Origin: Chitinophaga agrisoli
GTDB taxonomy: Bacteria; Bacteroidota; Bacteroidia; Chitinophagales; Chitinophagaceae
Assembly: GCF_008386695.1 (NCBI RefSeq)
Contig: NZ_VUOC01000003.1
Location: 879,286-943,285, forward strand
DNA: 64,000 nt
Direction of reading: 5' to 3'
Part shown: in pieces, positions 36,077-44,241 of the stretch
Layout of the letters: each line of letters opens with the position of its first letter
Numbering within the stretch: the first letter of the stretch is position 1
Notes under the pieces: model-generated
What the model saw: only the letters and a program-made list of their open reading frames with translations
What the model was told of the DNA's origin: nothing
The model's database searches: none
Made by a program: the position numbers and the translations under genes

Positions 36077-36114
36077 AAAAATGTCCGTGTTATATGAGAT
36101 AACACGGACATTTT
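36077..36114. terminator. Bidirectional terminator between GDPD and cysN
   Basis: AAAATGTCCGTGTTAT (36077-36092) and ATAACACGGACATTTT (36099-36114) are perfect reverse complements, 16 bp, separated by six bases. Confidence 0.9.
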
Positions 36115-36135
36115 CTATTATCAGTACTTGTAATA

Positions 36136-37416
36136 TTATTCTACGAATCCTACGGCTACCGTCGCATTGCTATACTCATCCACCAGTATAAATGCGCCAT
36201 TGGCAGGGTTTACCCGGTATGGGTCTGCAAAAATGGGCTGTGCGGTCTTAAGGCTGATCTTGCCTATATCGTTAAGGCCAAGTTCCTTCTTATCGTCCAG
36301 GGTACGGCCGGTGGTTACCTCTATCACATGATCTATCTGCTGTACCTTGGCCTTTACGCGGTTAATACCATGCTGCAGCAGGTAGGTTTTACCGGGCGTT
36401 AGCTTCTGCTGGTCCATCCAGCAGATCTGTGCGCTGATCTCCTTCAGGGAGGCAGGAACACTGTCTGGTTTAGCCAGCATATTGCCACGGCTGGTGTCTA
36501 TCTCGCTTTCCAGCGTGATCACCACACTCTCGCGGGCATTGGCCGTAGGCCGCTGGGTCTCAAACTGCTCAATGGTCTTGATTTTGCTGGTCTGCATAGA
36601 AGGCAGGGAGATCACCTCATCACCCACATTAAAATGGCCGCTGGCCACTTTTCCGGCAAATCCGCGGAAGTCGTGATGAGCCTCCGTGCGGGGCCTTATC
36701 ACATATTGTACGGGAAAACGTGCCGGGTGTGTATTATCTGCATGGTCAAAGCTGATCTGCTCCAGGTGCTCCAGCAGGGACTCGCCTTTATACCAGCCTA
36801 TCTTTTCAGAGCGGGCGGCCAGGTTCTCGCCATAAATGGAGGAGATGGGGATGAATTTCACATCCTGTTCCTTAAAGGCGGCGTTGTTCAGCAGCTGCTG
36901 AAAATCTGTTACGATCTGGTTAAAGCGCTCTTCGCTATAGTCCACCAGGTCCATCTTGTTCACGCACACTACCAGGTGCTGTATTCTTAACAGGTTGGCA
37001 ATGAAGAAGTGGCGGTAGGTCTGTTCTACAATGCCTTTACGGGCGTCTATCAGTATCAGGGATACCTGCGCGTTGGAAGCGCCGGTTACCATGTTACGCG
37101 TATATTCCACGTGTCCGGGCGTGTCTGCAATGATGTATTTGCGGGTAGGCGTTGAAAAATAGATATGCGCCACATCTATGGTGATACCTTGCTCCCGCTC
37201 AGCTACCAGCCCGTCTGTTAACAGGGACAGGTCTGTAAAATCCAGCCCTTTGCGCTTGCTGGCCGCATGCAGTGCTTCCAGCTTGTCCTGCGGGATGGAG
37301 TTGGTATCATACAATAAACGGCCTATCAGGGTACTTTTCCCATCATCTACACTTCCCGAAGTGGTTATACGTAAAACCTCCATTGATATCTTATTTACAA
37401 TTTCAGAAGTAATCAA
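36136..37416 (-). CDS. cysN: Sulfate adenylyltransferase subunit 1 (GTPase)
   Basis: A 426-residue GTPase that drives ATP sulfurylase. The G1 loop SVDDGKSTLIGRLLYD, switch DTPGH, and NKMD specificity motif are all in the first 180 residues; elongation-factor-like barrels follow. The protein ends without a CysC kinase domain, so no APS kinase is fused. It is the last gene of cysH-cysD-cysN, 93 bases after cysD, and the adjacent CysH looks like an APS-type reductase that does not need PAPS. Confidence 0.95.
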   Translation of the reverse strand: MITSEIVNKISMEVLRITTSGSVDDGKSTLIGRLLYDTNSIPQDKLEALHAASKRKGLDFTDLSLLTDGLVAEREQGITIDVAHIYFSTPTRKYIIADTPGHVEYTRNMVTGASNAQVSLILIDARKGIVEQTYRHFFIANLLRIQHLVVCVNKMDLVDYSEERFNQIVTDFQQLLNNAAFKEQDVKFIPISSIYGENLAARSEKIGWYKGESLLEHLEQISFDHADNTHPARFPVQYVIRPRTEAHHDFRGFAGKVASGHFNVGDEVISLPSMQTSKIKTIEQFETQRPTANARESVVITLESEIDTSRGNMLAKPDSVPASLKEISAQICWMDQQKLTPGKTYLLQHGINRVKAKVQQIDHVIEVTTGRTLDDKKELGLNDIGKISLKTAQPIFADPYRVNPANGAFILVDEYSNATVAVGFVE

Positions 37417-37454
37417 ATTTTAAATCGTTGCAGTCATCGTCAATATCCCTTTCA

Positions 37455-37515
37455 CCCATATTCGCTGCATTCAATCATTAGCACATCTGCACATTAGCAC
37501 ATCCGCACATTAAAA
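37455..37515. repeat. Intergenic GCACATC-type short repeats
   Basis: The cysD-cysN gap carries AGCACATCTGCACATTAGCACATCCGCACATT-like iterations (about 37478-37510), with the 7-base word GCACATC/T repeated four times. A similar run is found at 47477-47540 upstream of lon. Confidence 0.6.
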
Positions 37516-38418
37516 ATATCCCGCCTGTTTCCTTTTCTCCATCGCAGCTTCAGAGCGTTTGTCATCAATACGTGCGCCACGCTCAGAGATCTTTGCTTCC
37601 AGTATTTCAGAAACAATACCTTCCAGGTTATCTGCGTCAGAGATCACCGCTGCGGTACAGGTCATATCACCCACCGTACGGAAGCGTACTTTCTGGCGGA
37701 AGGGCACTTCGTCTTCTGTGGTGTTCAGGAAAGGAGAGTAGGGCCAGTACATACCATCGCGCTCTATGATCTCCCTTTCATGGGAGAAGTAGATGGAGGG
37801 GATGCCCAGCTGCTCGCGGCGTATATAGTTCCATACGTCCAGCTCTGTCCAGTTGGAGATAGGGAATACCCTTACGCCTTCGCCGATATGGATCTTACCA
37901 TTCAGCATGTCAAACAGTTCCGGGCGCTGCATTTTGGCGTTCCACTGTCCAAATTCATCACGTACGGAGAAGATCCTTTCTTTGGCGCGGGCCTTTTCCT
38001 CATCACGGCGGGCGCCGCCAATGCATGCGTCATATTTCAGCTCCTCAATGGCGTCCAGCAGGGTAACGGTCTGCAGGGCGTTACGGCTGGCATATTTGCC
38101 TGTTTCTTCCTGTACTTTCCCCTGGTTAATGCTGTCCTGTACGCTGCGTACCACCAGGTCTACCCCCAGGGAGGCTACCAGTTGGTCGCGGAACTCCAGC
38201 GTTTCCGGGAAGTTATGCCCGGTATCGATATGCAACAGCGGAAAAGGTATCTTTCCGGGATAGAATGCTTTTTGAGCCAGCCGTACAATCGTAATGGAAT
38301 CCTTTCCCCCGGAAAACAGGATGGCTGGCCGCTCAAACTGTGCGGCAGTTTCCCGGAGAATATAAATGGCCTCATCTTCCAGTGCCTGCGGAAATTCCCA
38401 TTGTATTTTGTTACTCAT
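37510..38418 (-). CDS. cysD: Sulfate adenylyltransferase subunit 2
   Basis: A 302-residue ATP sulfurylase catalytic subunit that makes adenosine 5'-phosphosulfate from sulfate and ATP. The PP-loop ILFSGGKDSITIVRLA, LLHIDTGHNFPETLEFRD and IGGARRDEEKARAKERIFS are the family signatures; PISNWTELDVWNYI and YFSHERE follow. It is full length. It lies between cysH (106 bases upstream) and cysN (93 bases downstream) on the same strand. Confidence 0.96.
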   Translation of the reverse strand: MSNKIQWEFPQALEDEAIYILRETAAQFERPAILFSGGKDSITIVRLAQKAFYPGKIPFPLLHIDTGHNFPETLEFRDQLVASLGVDLVVRSVQDSINQGKVQEETGKYASRNALQTVTLLDAIEELKYDACIGGARRDEEKARAKERIFSVRDEFGQWNAKMQRPELFDMLNGKIHIGEGVRVFPISNWTELDVWNYIRREQLGIPSIYFSHEREIIERDGMYWPYSPFLNTTEDEVPFRQKVRFRTVGDMTCTAAVISDADNLEGIVSEILEAKISERGARIDDKRSEAAMEKRKQAGYF

Positions 38419-38524
38419 ATCGTTAAATTAATCAGGAATAATTAAGCAGTATAATTTTTTTACGGCGATGTGGCAAGAGCACATCACCCTCTTAACTATT
38501 CATGGTACATTATTAATCGTTATT

Positions 38525-39208
38525 TCAACCATGTAAACCGCACTCTTTCTTGGACTGTTCCCACCACCAGCGGCCGGCGCGGGGATGTTCACCAGGCTCA
38601 ATGGCACGGGTGCAGGGCGCGCAGCCTATGCTAACAAAACCCTGGTTGTGCAGTTTATTGAAAGGTACATTGTTTTGGTCAAGGTAAGCCAGCATGTCTT
38701 CATAGGACCAGTTCACCAGGGGATTGAATTTATACAGTCCACGGGTTTCATCCCATTCCAGGGCTTCCAGCGCCTGGCGGTTCTCAGACTGCTCTGCCCG
38801 CAGTCCGGTGATCCATACTTTTACCCCCTGCAGGGCACGGTTCAGGGGCACTACCTTACGGATATAGCAACACTCCTTCCGGTTCTCAACAGAGTCATAA
38901 AAGCTGTTCATCCCTTTTTCAGCCACCAGTTTTTCCACTGCGGCTGTTTCCGGAAAATACACCTCAAAAGGTTGTTTGTAGCGGGCGCGGGTAAGATCCA
39001 TCAACTCATAGGTTTCCTGGAACAGGCGGCCGGTATCCAGCGTAAATACGCGTACCGGCAGTTGATGGCGCCATATCATATCCGCCAGTACCTGGTCTTC
39101 CTGCCCAAAGGAGGTGGAAAATGCCACCGCACCGGGGAATTGTTCTGCAAGATATTGAATGGCAGCCGTTTCTGACAGTCCTGCCAATGCTGATTTAATG
39201 TCTGTCAT
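38525..39208 (-). CDS. cysH: APS-type reductase
   Basis: A 227-residue PP-loop reductase producing sulfite. It carries the four [4Fe-4S] ligands Cys113-Cys114 and Cys196-x-x-Cys199 that mark APS reductases and are absent from E. coli PAPS reductase, plus the catalytic Cys223 in KKECGLHG. STSFGQEDQVLADM is the PP-loop. Absence of a CysC domain in CysN fits use of APS directly. It is the first gene of the operon, with a promoter and an inverted repeat upstream and an Rrf2-type regulator gene beyond. Confidence 0.93.
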   Translation of the reverse strand: MTDIKSALAGLSETAAIQYLAEQFPGAVAFSTSFGQEDQVLADMIWRHQLPVRVFTLDTGRLFQETYELMDLTRARYKQPFEVYFPETAAVEKLVAEKGMNSFYDSVENRKECCYIRKVVPLNRALQGVKVWITGLRAEQSENRQALEALEWDETRGLYKFNPLVNWSYEDMLAYLDQNNVPFNKLHNQGFVSIGCAPCTRAIEPGEHPRAGRWWWEQSKKECGLHG

Positions 39209-39226
39209 GTACTTCCTTAGCTAAGA

Positions 39227-39258
39227 CAAAAATACATAAATCCTATAAAAACTATAGG
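39227..39258 (-). promoter_or_regulatory. cysH promoter with CCTATA-N5-TATAGG operator candidate
   Basis: On the minus strand TATTTTTG (39227-39234) is a full TAnnTTTG match, 18 bases before the cysH ATG. CCTATAAAAACTATAGG (39242-39258), an inverted repeat with 6-bp arms, occupies the region just upstream where -33 should lie, and no TTG is present there. That arrangement suggests a regulator site that replaces or blocks the -33 element. Confidence 0.5.
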
Positions 39259-39498
39259 CTATTAGGAGGAAATTATTTAATTATTGGATGGATGGGGTGG
39301 GGGGACTGTCTGCTAGCAAAGCCGCAGCCGGCTTTAGCGCATAATTTACTCTGTCGTCCGGGCAACTAAGCAGACGGCTTTTAACCAATATGATAGGAAA
39401 ATCTAAATGGAAATAGCCCCCTGGGCCTGGTAGTAGAAAATAACTCCCTTAAGCATTACCGGGGATAACCGGCATTCATCGGTATCCCCCTTATCAGA

Positions 39499-39915
39499 TC
39501 AATCTTTGGTCAAAATGTCCTTCAACGTCTTGTTTTCCAGTAGCTTAAGCGTAGCGTCACGTACTCTTCCCATCACATCGTTCAACCCGCATACCGCCTC
39601 ATCCTTACAATTCTCGCAGCGTTCGTAGTAATTCAGGCTAACACAGGGCAGCAGGGCAATAGGCCCATCCAGCAGCCGGATGATCCGGGCCAGTGGTATC
39701 TCCTTAGGCGTGCGCATCAGGTAATAGCCGCCTCCTTTTCCCTTTTTACTACCCAGTATGCCCGCATTCTTCAATTCCAGCAGGATATTCTCCAGGAATT
39801 TAATAGATATATTCTTCTCCTGCGCTATCTCGGAAATGAGGATGGGCCCTTTATCAGCATGCTCTGCCAGGTGAATCAGGGCATGAAAGGCATATTGTGT
39901 TTTCTTAGAAAGCAT
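39499..39915 (-). CDS. Rrf2-family transcriptional regulator
   Basis: A 138-residue winged-helix regulator of the Rrf2 group (IscR, CymR, NsrR relatives). The helix-turn-helix reads ILISEIAQEKNISIKFLENILLELKNAGIL and the wing GSKKGKGGGYYL. Four cysteines in CVSLNYYERCENCKDEAVCGL occupy the place of the iron-sulfur ligands of IscR, so an [Fe-S] cluster is plausible, unlike CymR which lacks them. It lies between dapB and cysH, 290 bases from the latter, and is the leading candidate to control the sulfate genes; this is by position. Confidence 0.9.
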   Translation of the reverse strand: MLSKKTQYAFHALIHLAEHADKGPILISEIAQEKNISIKFLENILLELKNAGILGSKKGKGGGYYLMRTPKEIPLARIIRLLDGPIALLPCVSLNYYERCENCKDEAVCGLNDVMGRVRDATLKLLENKTLKDILTKD

Positions 39916-39959
39916 ATAAATACGATTTGCATCCCACCCGTATGTGTGATAACTGCTGG

Positions 39960-39967
39960 CAAATATA
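39960..39967 (-). promoter_or_regulatory. -7 element of the Rrf2 gene
   Basis: Minus strand TATATTTG, a full consensus match, lies 45 bases before the Rrf2 ATG (39915). No TTG is seen at -33. Confidence 0.4.
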
Positions 39968-39983
39968 TTTAAAAGTTTGAAGT

Positions 39984-40700
39984 TTACAGGTCCAGCACAT
40001 CCTTCATGGTAAAGATACCCTTTTTACCGTTCAGCCACTCAGCGGCTATTACTGCGCCGGCGGCAAAGCCCTCGCGGGAATGGGCCGTGTGGGTAATGGT
40101 AATATCGTCAATAGCGGAGGTATAATGTACGGTATGGGTGCCCGGCGCGGGGTTGATCCTCCGGGAGATGATAGACAGTTCCTGCGGCTGGCTGCTTTCC
40201 TGGTTTACCCAACCGGTCTTCCGGTTCACTTTTTCCAGGATCTGCTCTGCCAGGGTAATGGCGGTGCCGCTGGGCGCATCTTTTTTCTGGGTGTGATGGA
40301 TCTCTTCCATCTGCAGGTCATACTGGGGCTGGGTAGCCATTAGTTCTGCCAGGCGTTTGTTGATCTCGAAGAAGATATTCACGCCAATGCTGAAATTGCT
40401 GGCATACAGGAAGCCCTGGTGTTGTTCCAGACAACGGGCCTTGATATCGGGCAATTTATCCAGCCAGCCGGTGGTACCTACTACTACCGGTACATTGGCG
40501 GCAAAACATTTGAGTATATTGGAATAAGCAGTTTCCGGCGTGGTGAATTCAATAGCAACATCAGCCTGTCCTAAATGCTCTTTTTCCAGCAGGTGCTGGG
40601 TGTTCAGATCAATGCGGTGCACGACTTCATGTCCTTTCGCTGTTGCAATGGCCTCTATGGCCTGTCCCATTTTTCCGTATCCGATGAGTGCTATTTTCAT
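39984..40700 (-). CDS. dapB: 4-hydroxy-tetrahydrodipicolinate reductase
   Basis: A 238-residue enzyme of lysine and diaminopimelate synthesis. GYGKMGQAIEAIA binds NAD(P)H, EEIHHTQKKDAPSGTA is the catalytic signature with the proton donor and lysine, and SREGFAAGAVIAAEWL ends the domain. Length is normal for the short bacterial form. It lies downstream of parA-parB-DUF5683 on the same strand, the usual Bacteroidota order. Confidence 0.96.
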   Translation of the reverse strand: MKIALIGYGKMGQAIEAIATAKGHEVVHRIDLNTQHLLEKEHLGQADVAIEFTTPETAYSNILKCFAANVPVVVGTTGWLDKLPDIKARCLEQHQGFLYASNFSIGVNIFFEINKRLAELMATQPQYDLQMEEIHHTQKKDAPSGTAITLAEQILEKVNRKTGWVNQESSQPQELSIISRRINPAPGTHTVHYTSAIDDITITHTAHSREGFAAGAVIAAEWLNGKKGIFTMKDVLDL

Positions 40701-40773
40701 AATTATGTCTCAGTTCCAGAATTTAATCGCTTGTTTTATATTGACAGCCAGCTATGATCAACAACGATCCCCC

Positions 40774-41457
40774 TTATTTTCCAAATACCCAACCCGTTGC
40801 CTTGCTGCGTTTCGCTTTACCCAGGTTTATTTGCAGGCTTACGCCCAGGGAATGGTATTCCGCCTTGGGCACTATCCGCATACTCAGGTCATCATTCATA
40901 TTCCAGTTCCGCAGATGCGCAAATACGGTGGCATCAATGATATTCAACCCGTAAGCCAGTATAAATACCAGCACAGAATAGTCCACATATTGCCGGAAAG
41001 CGTCGCGGTTCACCTTTAAATCCTCAGGATCCCATATGCCTTCATATTTATCTATAGTATTTGCATTCCCGTCCATACGTATACGGTAGGCGTCGCGGAA
41101 ATCTTTGTAAGTGGCAAAGTTAGAAACAAAGAAACCAGCAGAGATGCCCATAGCGGCATATACCAGTGGTAATTTCCAGTACTCGCGGTTATAGATCTGG
41201 CCTAAACCCGGCAGCACGGCAGAGTAAAAGGCCGCCTTACGCGGACTGTGGGGCGGTCTTAATGCAGGAAGAGGTACAGAATCCCTTTTTATAGCTGCGG
41301 AATCTTTTTTGATAGCGGATGTATGCACGCTATCTGCCATCCTGGGTTTGATCGTATCCTGCGCATACAATGGGCTGCAGGCAAATACCGGCAGGAGGAT
41401 CAGGAGGAATTGGTACAATAAATAGTGAAACGAATGCCTGGCCTTATTTTTTGCCAC
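40774..41457 (-). CDS. DUF5683 family exported protein
   Basis: A 227-residue protein of the family DUF5683. The frame is open from an ATG at 41514 inside parB, but a GTG at 41457 gives MAKNKARHSFHY followed by a hydrophobic core and PLYAQ, a proper signal peptide, with a 14-base overlap to the parB stop, so I prefer it. The core AFYSAVLPGLGQIYNREYWKLPLVYAAMG contains the family's small membrane-like hairpin; a second hydrophobic segment is SVLVFILAYGLNIIDATVFAHL. Function unknown. It lies in the parAB-dapB cluster. Confidence 0.83.
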   Translation of the reverse strand: MAKNKARHSFHYLLYQFLLILLPVFACSPLYAQDTIKPRMADSVHTSAIKKDSAAIKRDSVPLPALRPPHSPRKAAFYSAVLPGLGQIYNREYWKLPLVYAAMGISAGFFVSNFATYKDFRDAYRIRMDGNANTIDKYEGIWDPEDLKVNRDAFRQYVDYSVLVFILAYGLNIIDATVFAHLRNWNMNDDLSMRIVPKAEYHSLGVSLQINLGKAKRSKATGWVFGK

Positions 41458-42364
41458 CGTATAAATCGATTTTTTCCAGTATGCTGTCCAGTTCTTCGTC
41501 GGAGTAAAACTCAATGCTAATGCTGCCTTTACCCACTTTACTTCTGTCCAGCTTTACCTTAGTTGCAAAATGAGAGGCTAAGTTATCTTCTATTTTTTGA
41601 TAAGCCGGCGGTAAGGAAATTTTTACCGGTTTTTTAACACTGCCTTTTTCTATATGGTTCACCTTTCTTACCAGTTCCTCTGCGTGGCGCACGGAAAGGC
41701 CGTCCTTAACGATCTCATTGAAGATAAAGAGTTGTTTTTCAACATTCTCTACGCCAATAAGGGCACGGGCATGCCCCATGCTGATCTGGGCATTACGCAC
41801 CGCCACCTGTATATCCGGGGGCAGTTTTAACAAACGTATGTAATTGGTTACGGTGCTTCTTTCTTTACCCATCCGGTCTGCCACCTGCTCCTGTGTAAAG
41901 GTGCATTCATCCATCAGGCGTTTGTAGCTGAGGCCAATTTCTATGGCATTCAGATTTTCCCTTTGCAGGTTCTCCAACAGGGCCAGCTCCAGTAATTCCT
42001 GGTCGTTTGCCTGACGGATATATGCGGGAATATCCTTTAACCCGGCCATCTTGCTGGCGCGTAAACGCCTTTCACCTGCGATCAGCTGGTACTTTTTACC
42101 AGATTTGGATACGGTGATAGGCTGTATAACATCATGCAGCTTAATGGAATGGCTCAATTCCTGTAACGCCTGCTCATCAAAGTCACGCCGCGGCTGCTTC
42201 GGATTTACCTCGATCTGGTCCAGCGGGATACGTTCAATACCCGTGGCCGCAGCTACTACCTGTTCGCCCAGGGCACTGGTAGTCTGTTTCAGATCAGTAT
42301 CAATGTTTTGGAGCAGCGAGCGGATGCCTTTTCCCAACGCCTCTTTTTTACTCGGATTGGTCAT
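41444..42364 (-). CDS. parB: Chromosome-partitioning protein ParB
   Basis: A 306-residue ParB/Spo0J protein that binds parS and loads partition complexes. The CTP/arginine patch is AGERRLRASKMAG, with NPKQPRRDFDE before it; the HTH EQVADRMGKERSTVTNYIRLLKL follows; a C-terminal dimerisation domain ends DSILEKIDLYGGKK. It overlaps parA by 17 bases, so the two are translationally coupled. I found no convincing TGTTNCACGTGNAACA parS in the window. Confidence 0.95.
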   Translation of the reverse strand: MTNPSKKEALGKGIRSLLQNIDTDLKQTTSALGEQVVAAATGIERIPLDQIEVNPKQPRRDFDEQALQELSHSIKLHDVIQPITVSKSGKKYQLIAGERRLRASKMAGLKDIPAYIRQANDQELLELALLENLQRENLNAIEIGLSYKRLMDECTFTQEQVADRMGKERSTVTNYIRLLKLPPDIQVAVRNAQISMGHARALIGVENVEKQLFIFNEIVKDGLSVRHAEELVRKVNHIEKGSVKKPVKISLPPAYQKIEDNLASHFATKVKLDRSKVGKGSISIEFYSDEELDSILEKIDLYGGKK

Positions 42365-43169
42365 TGTTAATGGCTAATATTTTTTCTTCGAAGTTAATTT
42401 TTGTGAAATTATTCTTTTGCAGTATTTCTTTTGCCAGGTTCAGGTAGTTAATAGCTCCTGTGCTGGCTGCATCGTACATGATAACGGATTTACCGAAGCT
42501 GGGCGCTTCACCCAGTTTGGTATTACGGTGTATGATGGTGTTGAAAACGCTTTCCTCAAAGTGTTGCTTTACCTCGTCCACCACCTGGTTGCTCAGGCGT
42601 AAACGGCCGTCATACATGGTCATCAGGATACCTTCTATTTCCAGGGAGGTATTCAGCCGGCTCTGTACGATCTTAATGGTATTCAGCAACTTGCCTAAGC
42701 CTTCCAGTGCAAAGAACTCGCACTGTACCGGTATGATCACGGAGTCAGAGGCCACCAGGGCGTTTACGGTGATCAGGCCCAGTGAAGGGGAGCAGTCTAC
42801 AATAATGAATTCATAGTCATCCTTCACGGAATCGATCACCTGCTTCATCACCTGCTCACGGTTAGGGTGGTTGATGAGCTCCAGCTCAGCGCCTACCAGG
42901 TCAATATGCGCGGGCAGCACCTTCAGGTTCGGAGTGTCTGATTCCAGTACCACGTCTTTGGCCTGTACATCGTTCACCATACAGTCGTATAGGCTCTGCT
43001 GTATGTTCCGCAGGTCAAACCCCAGCCCCGTAGTGCTGTTGGCCTGCGGATCTGCGTCTACCAGCAGGGTCTTGAATTCCAGCACGGCCAGGCTGCTGGC
43101 CAGGTTAATTGCGCTGGTAGTTTTACCTACGCCCCCTTTTTGATTGGCGATTGCGATTATTCTTGCCAT
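42348..43169 (-). CDS. parA: Chromosome-partitioning ATPase ParA (Soj)
   Basis: A 273-residue deviant-Walker ATPase. KGGVGKTTSAINLASSL (residues 11-27) is the Walker A with the signature lysine, DADPQANSTTGLG follows and DCSPSLGLITVNAL is the B region. There is no N-terminal HTH, as in chromosomal Soj proteins. With ParB it moves replication origins. It starts the operon parA-parB-DUF5683 and then dapB. Confidence 0.95.
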   Translation of the reverse strand: MARIIAIANQKGGVGKTTSAINLASSLAVLEFKTLLVDADPQANSTTGLGFDLRNIQQSLYDCMVNDVQAKDVVLESDTPNLKVLPAHIDLVGAELELINHPNREQVMKQVIDSVKDDYEFIIVDCSPSLGLITVNALVASDSVIIPVQCEFFALEGLGKLLNTIKIVQSRLNTSLEIEGILMTMYDGRLRLSNQVVDEVKQHFEESVFNTIIHRNTKLGEAPSFGKSVIMYDAASTGAINYLNLAKEILQKNNFTKINFEEKILAINNDQSE

Positions 43170-43295
43170 TGTAAAGCTTAAAATGTACTAAGGTAATAAT
43201 AGGATAATAGGATAATAAAAATTTTAGCGGGTAATGCTTCTGCTGGTTCAATTTTAACCTTGATGAAGCCCGTTTCTACAGTAAACCAATCTCTC

Positions 43296-43976
43296 TCACA
43301 CCTCCACACTGCTGTTAATAGCCGGCAGCAACAACTCCAGTCCCGCGTCCGCAAAGGCCTGCTTTGCTTTGGCGGTATCGATCTTTATATAACCAAACGT
43401 ATCGTAATGTACGCCAATAATGCGTTTGCATTCAATGAATTCTGCGGCGATGATAGCATCCTCTACCCCCATGGTAAAATTATCGCCAATAGGCAGCACC
43501 GCAAAATCTAATTTGGCAAACCGCGGCACCAGCTCCATATCAAAGGTAAGGGCCGTATCTCCGCTATAGTAGAAATTACCGGTTTCCGTAGTAAAAATAA
43601 AGCCCATTGGGTTGCCTCCGTAGGAGCCATCCGGTAACCCGCTGGAATGGTGGGCCACTACACACTTTACCGTGCCAAAATCAAACTGCCATTTGCCGCC
43701 CGTATTCATGGGATGCGTATTCTCAATACCCTGCCTGCCGGCCCAGGTCGCAACCTCAAAGCTGCCTACTACCGTTGCATTAGTGCGGCGGGCCAGGTTC
43801 ACCAGGTCAGCCACATGATCCTCATGTCCATGGGAAATAAAAATGTAGTCAGCAACTATTGTATTGACATCCACAGCTTTAGCCAGGTCATTATAGGTGA
43901 TAAAAGGGTCAAATAAGATCCTTTTGCCCCCAACTTCCACTGCGAAACAAGAATGACCGTAATAAGTAAATTGCAT
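43296..43976 (-). CDS. UPF0173-type metal-dependent hydrolase
   Basis: A 226-residue metallo-beta-lactamase fold protein. MQFTYYGHSCFAVEVGGKRILFDPFITY, ISHGHEDHVAD (the HxHxDH site), VAHHSSGLPDG, YYSGDTAL and GVHYDTF carry the five metal-ligand positions in order. The family (YtkL/UPF0173) has no proven substrate. Monocistronic, divergent from the metallophosphoesterase gene. Confidence 0.9.
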   Translation of the reverse strand: MQFTYYGHSCFAVEVGGKRILFDPFITYNDLAKAVDVNTIVADYIFISHGHEDHVADLVNLARRTNATVVGSFEVATWAGRQGIENTHPMNTGGKWQFDFGTVKCVVAHHSSGLPDGSYGGNPMGFIFTTETGNFYYSGDTALTFDMELVPRFAKLDFAVLPIGDNFTMGVEDAIIAAEFIECKRIIGVHYDTFGYIKIDTAKAKQAFADAGLELLLPAINSSVEV

Positions 43977-44050
43977 CGGCGAACTGGTTTAGGCTGAATG
44001 ATACATTATTAATATAACTTCCCGAATGTGACAAAAATACAACGATTAGA

Positions 44051-44058
44051 CAAATATA
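44051..44058 (-). promoter_or_regulatory. -7 element upstream of UPF0173 gene
   Basis: Minus strand TATATTTG lies 75 bases before the ATG, and a second match TATTTTTG lies at 44032-44039. Either could be used; no -33 TTG fits well. Confidence 0.35.
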
Positions 44059-44241
44059 AGCCGGAGCGGTTTATTTATTTATTCACAAAAAATCGTGGAG
44101 TTCGATGTTAATAGCATGATAATGAGTTTATTGTGCAATCAGCCCTGCCGCCCCTCCATTCTTAGCAGAATTTTTGATGGAGGGATACAATATACCGTTT
44201 ACCCGTTCGTCTTTTCAATTTGACCTAACTTTACTTTTATC

